64,000 nucleotides of DNA from Scytonema sp045865695 (GTDB lineage: Bacteria; Cyanobacteriota; Cyanobacteriia; Cyanobacteriales; Nostocaceae), in contig NZ_BAACAP010000209.1 in assembly GCF_045865695.1 (NCBI RefSeq), positions 18,227-82,226 of the forward strand. The letters run 5' to 3'. This document shows, one piece after another, positions 17,994 to 25,186 of this stretch (positions within the stretch are counted from its first letter, which is position 1; the number at the start of each line of letters is the position of its first letter). The position numbers and the translations under genes were made by a program. The notes under the pieces were generated by a model. It did not search any database. It was not told the origin of the DNA and saw only the letters and a list, made by a program, of their open reading frames with translations.

Positions 17994-18155
17994 AACTTCA
18001 TCTGGTATGGATTACTGAGATTAAACTTCCAGAGGAAGCATACACTACGTCACTGGAGGACAGATAGACGTTTCTTGCACTGCCTTGAAGCTAATTTAGG
18101 TCATTCTTGCCATTGCCATTGTGGTTTATGACACGACACAACTGCATCTGTTGAT

Positions 18156-19010
18156 TTATTGCAACGACTTTTTGCTTAAAAACACCCTCGGCGTGACTCC
18201 GACATATTTCTTAAAGTGCTTTGCGAAACGACTTTGATCGGTACAGCCAACCAGTAAAGCGATTTCTGCCAGCGTGTATTTCCCTTGTCTCAATAAGTCT
18301 TTAGCTCTTTCCATCCTTTGCTGAAGCACATACTGGTACGGCGCAATACCCATTGACTGCTTAAATAATCGGCAAAAGTAATACTGGCTGATGCCCGCAA
18401 CCTCTGACAGTTCAGCTAACTGAAGTGGTCGCTCCAAATAGCTGTGAATATAGTCCAATACTTGCTGAAGCCGACGAGCGGTTAACTCATCGCAATTGGG
18501 TTGCATCTTCGGCTTAAATGCACAGTATTGTCGAAGCAGATGAACGATAAACACTTGCATGAGAGATTCGGCATAAAGTTGCCCACCCATACCAGAGGTT
18601 TCCAGTTCTGCCTGAAACAAGTGGGCGAGCGCTGCAATCTGCGAATCATTCGCATTGACTGTACTTAGCAACTCAACCTGATTCGTGTTTAGTCCACCCA
18701 CTTCAAAAGCCGTTTGATTCAGTTTGAGTGGGTCAATCGCAAACATCAGTGAGCGATCCGTACTATTCCATGCCCAAAGCCCTGACACCCGAGCAGGACA
18801 AATCCAAAAACTTCCTTTGACTTGAGATTTTCCAGATTCTTGGGAGCCGATGCGAGTTATTTTTTGTTGATTACCATCGCTTAACAGAAGACAAAGCAGA
18901 TGGCGATCGCATCCAGGAAATTCAAGCTCATTTGGTGCTGAGAGATGACGATCGACAGTCAATCCGGGTAGTTGAATAGTACGACGTTCAGAAATCCATG
19001 ATTTTTTCAT
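18156..19010 (-). CDS. AraC-family transcriptional regulator
   Basis: A 284-residue regulator. The N-terminal part (about 1-170) resembles the effector-binding half of AraC proteins but matches no domain I can name. The C-terminal 100 residues contain two HTH units (LQLAELSEVAGISQYYFCRLFKQ and YTLAEIALLVGCTDQSRFAKHF, split by the usual linker). It lies directly upstream of the isochorismatase-family gene on the same strand and is probably its regulator. It is not closely related to the PchR-like pair in this window. Confidence 0.9.
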   Translation of the reverse strand: MKKSWISERRTIQLPGLTVDRHLSAPNELEFPGCDRHLLCLLLSDGNQQKITRIGSQESGKSQVKGSFWICPARVSGLWAWNSTDRSLMFAIDPLKLNQTAFEVGGLNTNQVELLSTVNANDSQIAALAHLFQAELETSGMGGQLYAESLMQVFIVHLLRQYCAFKPKMQPNCDELTARRLQQVLDYIHSYLERPLQLAELSEVAGISQYYFCRLFKQSMGIAPYQYVLQQRMERAKDLLRQGKYTLAEIALLVGCTDQSRFAKHFKKYVGVTPRVFLSKKSLQ

Positions 19011-19123
19011 ACTACTTTAATAAGGTAATCAACATCAACAGATGTACCAGACGAAATAAATCTACACCAGCGAAAATATGACTGTTTTTCCAGAAAGTGG
19101 ACTAAGTGATTGAATACTCTAAG

Positions 19124-19507
19124 TTATAAGGTCGCACCCTCAGGCGGGTGCAGTCCTAAAACAATGTCGGATTTCGGAATGCCTCTTGAGGAAAGTTCTT
19201 CACCGATATCGATATCTGTTCGATTTTCTTGAATCCAGACTTTACCTTCAATAATATCGAGATGAACAATTGGGTTGAAAATGCGCTTGTGAGAGTCTGT
19301 CCACCCGATTTGCAATAGTTGATAGTGGTCATGTCGGAAATCAAATACAGTTATGGTTTGAATGTGTGGGTTGACATCTGGTGTGTTGGCATGAATGGAA
19401 AAGATATCCGTGATGATCTGACGGTATATTTCTTGTGAAATTGGCTCAACTTGATTTTGAGAATCTACTGCAGTGAGATTGGTTAGCTTTCTGGATTTGG
19501 TATCCAT
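19124..19507 (-). CDS. XisI-family protein
   Basis: A 127-residue member of the XisI family (fdxN-element excision controlling factor). Family features seen: a tyrosine-rich N-terminal helix (EIYRQIITDI), the repeated beta pattern YQLLQIGW..KRIFNPIVHLDI..GKVWIQEN, then GIPKSDIVLGLHPPE. The usual ending after HPPE is replaced by a short GATL tail, so the last residues may be lost. XisI normally sits next to XisH, which is absent here. Many cyanobacteria carry solitary xisI copies away from any excision element, and its role here is unknown. Confidence 0.8.
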   Translation of the reverse strand: MDTKSRKLTNLTAVDSQNQVEPISQEIYRQIITDIFSIHANTPDVNPHIQTITVFDFRHDHYQLLQIGWTDSHKRIFNPIVHLDIIEGKVWIQENRTDIDIGEELSSRGIPKSDIVLGLHPPEGATL

Positions 19508-19960
19508 CGATCGACCTCATGTGTTATGTCATTTACAATTAGCAAATTTATCTGATTTTCTTTTAGACTATCTTGAAAAAATGGATTGCTGAAGTGTTGC
19601 TGATAAATAGTGTTGGGCACAGCGTCAATCAGGATTCGGAAACATCCCCCCACTCAACAAGTCCTGCTCGTGCGTAAAGCACGGAATGTTTACTGACAGT
19701 TTTGATAAAGTCAGCGTTTGATTACGTAGTTGAATTGATTTTTTCCTACTTAGTTGGTAGACTATCTGAAACTCCAATCTAAAAGATGTCTTAAAAAATA
19801 CCTAATAACCGCTAATGAATAAAAAATAGCATTTAAACGCTTGGCGTAATGGCAGTTTAAGCGTTAGTTCCTAAAAAAGAAATCAGTATCGATCTCAAAA
19901 TAATTGTATAAAAAATTCAAAAAGTAATTGTTGTCCTTACTTGTAGTCGATTAAAAAATC
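19508..19960. other. Intergenic region upstream of ModA-like gene
   Basis: No gene is seen. It holds the palindromic motif at 19742-19760, about 200 bp before the ModA-like gene, and AT-rich DNA. Confidence 0.5.
19742..19760. promoter_or_regulatory. Palindromic uptake-gene motif before ModA-like gene
   Basis: TTTCCTACTTAGTTGGTAG: right arm 6 of 7 and left arm 5 of 7 against the consensus, 201 bp before the start at 19961. Confidence 0.45.
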
Positions 19961-20908
19961 ATGAAAAAGTATTTGCTTGCTGCTTCGCTGACTATATTCG
20001 TTGTCAATATGACCCAGATTAAACAGACTTTAGCAGCTACACTAGCTAACCCGACTGAGGTGACTCTATATGCTGCTGGTAGTTTGAGGGGTGCGCTTTC
20101 AGAAGTAGCTGATGCCTTTACTCAGGAATTTGGGATTCCTGTCAGAACAGAATTTGCTTCCTCTGGTTCACTAAAAGATAGGTTATTGGCAGGGGAAAAG
20201 GCAGATGTTTTTGCAAGTGCTGATTTAGGTAACGCTATTACACTCAATCAAAATAACTTAAGTGGGGAAGTCAAAACCTTTACCCGCAATCCTCTCTACG
20301 CGATCGCCATACCAGAGGTTTCACTCACAACAGAGAATCTGCTAGATACCTTTCTCAACCCCGATATTAAATTAGGTATTGCCCAACCTGTCAGCGATCC
20401 CTTAGGAGATTACGGAATCCAGATATTTCGCCAAGCTGAAGATGTTCGTCCGGGTAGCTTTGCATTGCTGGACGCTAAAGCCATAAGATTATCAGGGACG
20501 TTGCCACAACAGAGGAATAGTCCGGGGGGCAGCATAGTCTACTATCTGCAAGATATCAACAGAGCAGACATTTATTTGGTTTATTATACCAGTGCTTTGT
20601 CTGCTCAAGAAATTTCACCAAGTCTACAGATAGTAGAATTGCCAAATAGCTTAAAAGTCCAAGCTGACTACGGTTTGACAGTACTCAAAGGTGCAACTCC
20701 TGAAGGTTCACAACTAGCGAATTACATCCTTTCATCAACTGGGCAACAAATACTAGCAAAGTATGGATTTAGTAGTCCAAAGTCTGTTAGAGAATCTCAA
20801 GGAGTTGGTGGAACTTTACTGGCTGTGAGTGTGGCTTTTGCTTTACACAGAAAGTTGATGGCTGCTAAACAGCAAAAAGTTCCAGCGATCGCTGCAAAGA
20901 AACACTAG
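19961..20908 (+). CDS. ModA-like substrate-binding protein with C-terminal membrane anchor
   Basis: A 315-residue exported binding protein. Seen: a signal peptide (MKKYLLAASLTIFVVNM ... TLA); a ModA-like fold with YAAGSLRGALSEVADAF, FASSGSLKDRLLAGEKADVFASAD, ADIYLVYYTSAL and the C-terminal ANYILSSTGQQILAKYGF; then a hydrophobic helix (GGTLLAVSVAFALHRKL) preceded by VRES, which resembles a degenerate PEP-CTERM tail. ModA proteins bind molybdate or tungstate, but related ones bind other small anions or ligands. The membrane anchor is unusual for ModA. A fragment of its 3' end lies at 29549. A second full paralogue is at 36083. No ModB or ModC is nearby. Confidence 0.85.
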   Translation: MKKYLLAASLTIFVVNMTQIKQTLAATLANPTEVTLYAAGSLRGALSEVADAFTQEFGIPVRTEFASSGSLKDRLLAGEKADVFASADLGNAITLNQNNLSGEVKTFTRNPLYAIAIPEVSLTTENLLDTFLNPDIKLGIAQPVSDPLGDYGIQIFRQAEDVRPGSFALLDAKAIRLSGTLPQQRNSPGGSIVYYLQDINRADIYLVYYTSALSAQEISPSLQIVELPNSLKVQADYGLTVLKGATPEGSQLANYILSSTGQQILAKYGFSSPKSVRESQGVGGTLLAVSVAFALHRKLMAAKQQKVPAIAAKKH

Positions 20909-20930
20909 GACTTTCATTATCGCACTAGTC

Positions 20931-21029
20931 TAAATTGTATCTGGGTCAATATTTAACTCCCGTAATTTTGCTGCCAAACGTGCTGCTTTTTCGGCTTCCT
21001 GTTGTGCCCTTTGTTCTACCTGTTCTAGT
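20931..21029 (-). pseudogene. 3' fragment of a Uma2-family gene
   Basis: The minus strand encodes the coiled-coil C-terminus (EQ...AQQEAEKAARLAAKLRELNIDPDTI-like) found complete in the Uma2 protein at 29738-30475. It is part of a roughly 300-bp segment (20714-21029) duplicated at 29549-29837. The catalytic part is absent. Confidence 0.6.
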
Positions 21030-21320
21030 CTTTTATAGATTTTCATCAATGAAGCATGAAAATTTATCAGCTAGTTATTGATGATATTGATTGAAAGTAA
21101 GAAATAAAAGTAAGAAAATTTTTGATTAACTTACTAAAAGGCTTAATTGATAAGGGTTTGGGGAGCCAATGCCACGCAAGCTACTGGCTCGGTCGCTCCC
21201 AAAAAAGGCGATCGCGTGGGGGACATGAATGAAGCCAGAAGAGTTTGAGAGTCTGATTACACGTTTTGGCTCTTTCGTTAACCGCTCTCCACTTGTCGGT
21301 AACGAATGCAAATACTACTG
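21030..21320. other. Gap without recognised gene
   Basis: Short overlapping frames on both strands with no family likeness, and one HIP1 site. Nothing further is seen. Confidence 0.4.
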
Positions 21321-22226
21321 CTACTTGAGGGGTAGAAATATATCGGTGATAGCCTCATACTCAGGCACATCAGGAAAAAAACTGACTCTCTGGAGATACA
21401 GTGGAAAGTCTCGCGGTTCTTCTCCGCTCAGCGGGAGCCATATAGAGTACAGATAAGTTATGCTCTGACTGATATTGCTGTCGGAACCTATGTGCCGCAA
21501 TACAGCACATCTGCCACCAGGAATGATTTTTTCTACAACCCCAAATGGGTTGTCAACCACATCACGCTCCGTTGATGCACATATATCAAGGCGATAGTCG
21601 TCGGGTGCGGTTTCGGACGGATTATCATATAGGATGTTGAAAGTGTCACTGACTGTAGGCGGCAGACAGTTCTGCTTTCGCCATTCGATAAATTTGCACA
21701 CGGAGTTCCCTATGAGATTTGGGTCGCCACGGTGCTCAAGGACTGCAACTTTGGTGTTTTTAAAGGAAATTAGCTTGACTTGCGCGGGCTGGTTTTCTAG
21801 TTTCATATACTTGATCCTTATGTCACTTAATGGTTGGTAAGTCAAGTGCCAAAGACCCCACTGTGGCTGCTTTCTGAACTCAGAAGGGGTCTGCCCTATG
21901 CTCTTTTTGAATGCGCGAGAAAACGATTCATGATTTTCGTAGCCACTCGCCAGCGCAATATCGATGATCTGCTTTTTGTGACGAAAGGCAAGTTGATAAG
22001 AAGCACGCTTTAAGCGATTGAGCTGAACGTATCTGTACAGGCTAACTTTCAAAAGCTTAGAGAACTGCCTGTGAAAGTGATACTTCGAGAATGCAGCAAC
22101 GCTGCCGATCCGATCGACACTAAGGTCGTTGTCCAGATGAGTATCGATGTACTCAAGCGCCTTGCGGAATCTAGCTAGATAGATGTCAACAGAAGATGCA
22201 GTCAATGAAGTATCCTCAAGAGCCAT
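21321..22226 (-). CDS. AraC-family regulator with GyrI-like effector domain
   Basis: About 301 residues from the ATG at 22226; a GTG at 22244 would add six residues. The order is reversed compared with the other AraC proteins here: N-terminal HTH pair (about 15-115: SVDRIGSVAAFSKYHFHRQFSK and IIDIALASGYENHESFSRAF, split by a linker), then a GyrI/SbmC-like effector-binding domain (about 140-300: VAVLEHRGDPNLIG and the C-terminal VPEYEAITDIFLPL). Rob/SoxS-like regulators of this build respond to small hydrophobic compounds and often control stress or efflux genes. It is isolated, with no clear target gene in the window. Confidence 0.9.
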   Translation of the reverse strand: MALEDTSLTASSVDIYLARFRKALEYIDTHLDNDLSVDRIGSVAAFSKYHFHRQFSKLLKVSLYRYVQLNRLKRASYQLAFRHKKQIIDIALASGYENHESFSRAFKKSIGQTPSEFRKQPQWGLWHLTYQPLSDIRIKYMKLENQPAQVKLISFKNTKVAVLEHRGDPNLIGNSVCKFIEWRKQNCLPPTVSDTFNILYDNPSETAPDDYRLDICASTERDVVDNPFGVVEKIIPGGRCAVLRHIGSDSNISQSITYLYSIWLPLSGEEPRDFPLYLQRVSFFPDVPEYEAITDIFLPLK

Positions 22227-22244
22227 ATTCTCTAGACTACTCAC

Positions 22245-22664
22245 TCGGAATTAATAAAGCTTGACAGAAGTTGCTCAACTACTGCACCTTAGGGCTAATT
22301 CGTGTAATGTAGCTGTCAAAGTCTTCTCGATTCATTGATCCCACATTCCGTACTTCAAAGTGTAGTAAAAAAAGTTACATAAGGATTTCCAAAAATAAGT
22401 AAATAATAATACACATAAATGTTCAGTAAAGCCGCATTGAGAAATACTCCTTTCCCCCTAGAAGATTACGGAAAATGTATTATACAGTCTACAAGTGTGA
22501 GACAAAAAGAACCTTTCGTTTTTACCATTAATTAAAACGAGATGAATATGTAGGAGTTGATAAAGCTCTTTAAAAAGAGAAAATATTATAGTATAAAACG
22601 ACAAAATTTTGTTTGAAAAATGATTGTCAAGTTATATAATTACATATAATTCAGGTATCTAGGC
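22245..22664. other. AT-rich intergenic region
   Basis: No gene or motif is recognised. It lies upstream of the minus-strand AraC gene and runs into the duplicated segment that starts at 22665. Confidence 0.5.
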
Positions 22665-23094
22665 TTGTTTTTGCTTCGAGAGGCCGGGGCGATCGCCTTG
22701 ATGAACTGAACGATATCATATCTTGGCATAATCTGAGATCTGAAGAAATCACTCACGATTGGATTGAGTTGTCTGGGTCAATAACAGCAATCTGTACTTG
22801 AATTAAGTCGCTGATTACCGAGACATCTCCAAGTTTATCTGAAGTCAACTTGCCAAGAATAAAATTCAGATCGTTTATTTTGCAGTTAAATGAAAGACAA
22901 TGAGCATTTAAGCTTATTAATGACAGGCGAAAACCCGGATCTTGATGAAAGGGTGCAAATTTCCCGATTTTGAAGATATTGTAAGCATTAACGGCTGCTG
23001 CTGGCGAGTTAAAGATAAGTTCTATCTGTCTGTCCATAATAGCTATCCTCATTAAAATTCCCACTTTACCGTTAACTGTGCTGTAAATGGACTA
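22665..23094. repeat. 430-bp duplicated segment, copy 1
   Basis: Nearly the same sequence as 30529-30958. It covers a small unknown gene and the very end of a TBDR gene on the minus strand. Base differences are few and scattered, and the reading frame of the small gene is kept in both copies. Confidence 0.75.
22753..23037 (-). CDS. Small unknown protein downstream of a TBDR remnant, copy 1
   Basis: 94 residues from the ATG at 23037, which has a good ribosome-binding site (GAGGA, 8 bases upstream); the longer frame from 23064 would start inside the receptor tail. The sequence (MDRQIELIFNSPAAAVNAYN ... ISLNAHCLSFNCKINDL ... VSVISDLIQVQIAV) has no signal peptide, membrane helix or motif I recognise. 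It follows the stop of a TBDR fragment by about 14 bases, so it was probably the second gene of a receptor operon, in the place where the SBP or oxygenase normally sits. A near-identical copy is at 30614. Frame conservation argues for a real protein. Confidence 0.6.
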   Translation of the reverse strand: MDRQIELIFNSPAAAVNAYNIFKIGKFAPFHQDPGFRLSLISLNAHCLSFNCKINDLNFILGKLTSDKLGDVSVISDLIQVQIAVIDPDNSIQS

Positions 23095-23130
23095 CCAGGA
23101 ACAACTCCTGTAAAATTTCCACCGGAATTC
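23052..23130 (-). pseudogene. 3' end of a lost TonB-dependent receptor gene
   Basis: The minus strand encodes GVVPGSPFTAQLTVKWEF and a stop, the conserved last strand of the TBDR barrel. Upstream sequence loses the match within about 25 codons, so only the tail of the receptor remains. Confidence 0.7.
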
Positions 23131-23233
23131 TATATCTATCCTAAAGGGAGGAGATTTTCTTTTCACCTTGGCGTTTTTATTCGTCTACCGTGATTAATAC
23201 CTCAGCTTAATTGTTCAAACTTTTACACCATTA

Positions 23234-23553
23234 CTAGAGGTTTTGTTGACTAAACCATGTATCTAAATCAGCCATTCCCTGAAAATCTAACAATGCTTCA
23301 CCAAGATTTTCTAATTGTTCTAGCGATAAAGTTTCAATACGCCCTAGCACATCAGTAGGTAATTCTCCTACCCGTCGAGTCAGTAGACGAAGAATCAGCG
23401 ATTTTTCCCCTTCTTGCTTGATTTCACGGTAAATTCTCGTTTCCTTGATTGTGATTCCTAACATTTGTTCTACCTCTGTTCGGCTTAATTGTTCAAATTT
23501 GTAGACCAAAATCGTGGTTACTAAATCAATTATGGCGCGACTTGCAGTTTCCT
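23234..23553 (-). pseudogene. C-terminal fragment of an Rpn/PD-(D/E)XK family protein (DUF4351)
   Basis: Reads ETASRAIIDLVTTILVYKFE, then QLSRTEVEQMLGI, and ends with the DUF4351 pattern LILRLLTRRVGELPTDVLGRI ... LENLGEALLDF. Intact relatives (Rpn-type recombination-promoting nucleases, abundant in cyanobacteria) have about 200 further N-terminal residues that are missing here. A short imperfect copy of the segment at 23480-23507 recurs at 23201-23229. Confidence 0.6.
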
Positions 23554-23633
23554 AGGAAGATACGATCGCCCTTTGGTGCTTTACAAACCGATTGTCGTAG
23601 AATGTACAACTAAATTAGATTCTCTACTTTACA

Positions 23634-23652
23634 ATTCCAACTAATTTGGTAA
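23634..23652. promoter_or_regulatory. Palindromic uptake-gene motif before PchR-like gene 2
   Basis: ATTCCAACTAATTTGGTAA: right arm complete and left arm 5 of 7, 303 bp before the start at 23955. The placement is like that of the copy before the first PchR-like gene (311 bp). Confidence 0.5.
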
Positions 23653-23743
23653 AAGCTAGAAAATTGTATAAGAAGTTACAGTAATAACTTTCGCCCAAAT
23701 GATAACTTTTAGCTAAGTACGTGTACAAAATTAAACATATAAC

Positions 23744-23851
23744 GTCATTGCAAGGAAGAACGACGTTCGCGTTTGCGGAGCATCTCGAAGAGAAGCGTTC
23801 CCGATGGGTAGCAACCGCAGGACTTGAGATTGCTTCGTGCCTCGCAATGAT
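23744..23851. repeat. Interspersed repeat with inverted ends
   Basis: Begins GTCATTGCAAGG and ends CCTCGCAATGAT, so its ends are imperfect inverted repeats of each other. The sequence between includes the ATTGCTTCGTGCCTCGCAATGA type found scattered through many cyanobacterial genomes. No coding content; probably a MITE-like or palindromic dispersed repeat. Confidence 0.5.
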
Positions 23852-23954
23852 AAAATGTATATTTATTTATGCCTTTCTATTTATATGCGCTCTTTACTAA
23901 AGATACACTTTTAACAACAACTCCGTAAACTTGTCCTCATAAGTTATTGTTGCG

Positions 23955-24929
23955 ATGACACTAATCCTTTCGCTAGCTGATTATTGGAAACTATGTTATG
24001 AAGTAGAGCCGATACAGCAGAATAGTGAATTAAATGAGTTTGACATTACCTTTAAATATCCAACATTATTTGCAGAGGGATATCACCGACATATTAAGTT
24101 ACGAGATTGCATATTATTAGACATCTACAATTATCAGCAACAAAAATCATTGATTGTAGAATGTCCTGAGCGAGAGCATTTGTTAGAATTTCGATTCTAT
24201 ATTCTGATAGATTCTCCATATAAAAATGTTCCATATCAAACTGGAGAATACTTCTTGAGCGGCAGTGGTATGGCTTGTGAGTGTGCTAGTTTAGAAGAGG
24301 GGTTAATGCGAGAAGTAGCAGTAGCTATTCATATAAAACCAGAGATGTTTCGCTCTTTTGCAGGAGATACATCTGGAGAACTTCCAAAAGAATTACAACA
24401 TTTGATCGGACGCTCCGATCAATTAACATATGAACGCTATAGAACTCAAACTCCAGGAATGCTCTTAGCACTACAGCAAATTCTTCAATGTCCCTACCAA
24501 GGTGTGACTAAGCGAGTGTATCTTGAAAGCAAGGTTTGGGAATTATCAGCATTAGTTATAGAACAAGAAATACAAATTTATCAAGGTTTTTTAGAGGTTC
24601 ATGCACTCAGACCATCAGAGATTGACTGCGTTTATCATGCTAAGGAAATTTTATTAAAAAATCACGATAATCCACCCTCTCTGCTACAATTAGCACGGCA
24701 AGTGGGATTAAACGATCGCAAACTCAAACAAGGCTTCCGTTCTGTTTTTGGAACTACGGTATTTGGTTATCTACACAATTATCGTATGGAACTTGCACAC
24801 AATCTACTCATTCAAGGCAACATGAATATCACAGAAGTTGCACAGAAGGTAGGTTATGCTAGCTTACCCTCATTTAGCAATGCCTTTCGTAAGAAGTTTG
24901 GCATCAGTCCCAAGTCCTGTCACAGATAA
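23955..24929 (+). CDS. AraC-family regulator, PchR-like (second copy)
   Basis: A 324-residue close paralogue of the regulator at 4856. Shared features include the MTLILSL start, EYFLSGSGM, EVAVAIHIKPEMFRSFAGD and the HTH pair (SLLQLARQVGLNDRKLK; NITEVAQKVGYASLPSFSNAF). It precedes TBDR C on the same strand. The same tandem direct repeats begin at its stop codon. The regulator, its presumed site and the receptor look as if they were duplicated as a unit, with divergence in the N-terminal sensing half that could reflect different siderophores. Confidence 0.9.
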   Translation: MTLILSLADYWKLCYEVEPIQQNSELNEFDITFKYPTLFAEGYHRHIKLRDCILLDIYNYQQQKSLIVECPEREHLLEFRFYILIDSPYKNVPYQTGEYFLSGSGMACECASLEEGLMREVAVAIHIKPEMFRSFAGDTSGELPKELQHLIGRSDQLTYERYRTQTPGMLLALQQILQCPYQGVTKRVYLESKVWELSALVIEQEIQIYQGFLEVHALRPSEIDCVYHAKEILLKNHDNPPSLLQLARQVGLNDRKLKQGFRSVFGTTVFGYLHNYRMELAHNLLIQGNMNITEVAQKVGYASLPSFSNAFRKKFGISPKSCHR

Positions 24930-24967
24930 AAAGTCCGTTTGGAATAAAAAAAGTCCGGCTCGAATAA
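24930..24967 (+). promoter_or_regulatory. Tandem direct repeats, second copy
   Basis: AAAGTCCGTTTGGAATAA (24930-24947) and AAAGTCCGGCTCGAATAA (24950-24967), spaced 20 bp. Compared with 5823-5861, both units have the same C-to-T change near the end and the spacer is one base shorter. The conservation of each unit individually suggests function. Confidence 0.7.
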
Positions 24968-25029
24968 GACGCGACCCTTGTGAAAATTGTATTCTTCTAA
25001 AATTACATGGTTGGTATTAACGCAGGTTT

Positions 25030-25048
25030 TTACCAACTTTGTTACTAA
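25030..25048. promoter_or_regulatory. Palindromic uptake-gene motif before TBDR C
   Basis: TTACCAACTTTGTTACTAA: left arm perfect, right arm 5 of 7, 139 bp before the receptor ATG. Confidence 0.6.
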
Positions 25049-25186
25049 AAAGTACTGGAAATTAGGGATTAGGTAACGAAATTGAAAAAGGTGGAACGTG
25101 CTTCAATCCTTGCCCAATTTCAAAGTATTTCCCAATACCCTTTGAACAGGTTTTAGTGTGGTGTGTTGAGGTGGAGTCTTAAACAA

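Larger units (their letters stand above)
23554..23954. other. Upstream region of PchR-like gene 2
   Basis: No gene. It contains the palindromic motif at 23634-23652 and an interspersed repeat at 23744-23851, then AT-rich promoter DNA. Confidence 0.5.

Noticed and set aside
17358..19010. Isochorismatase-family gene as part of catechol siderophore synthesis
   Set aside because: No carrier domain, no entA/B/C/E-type neighbours, and a YcaC-like pattern; paired with its own AraC gene instead.
19124..19507. XisI as evidence of an excision element in the window
   Set aside because: XisH, a recombinase and element ends were not seen; solitary xisI genes are common in cyanobacteria.
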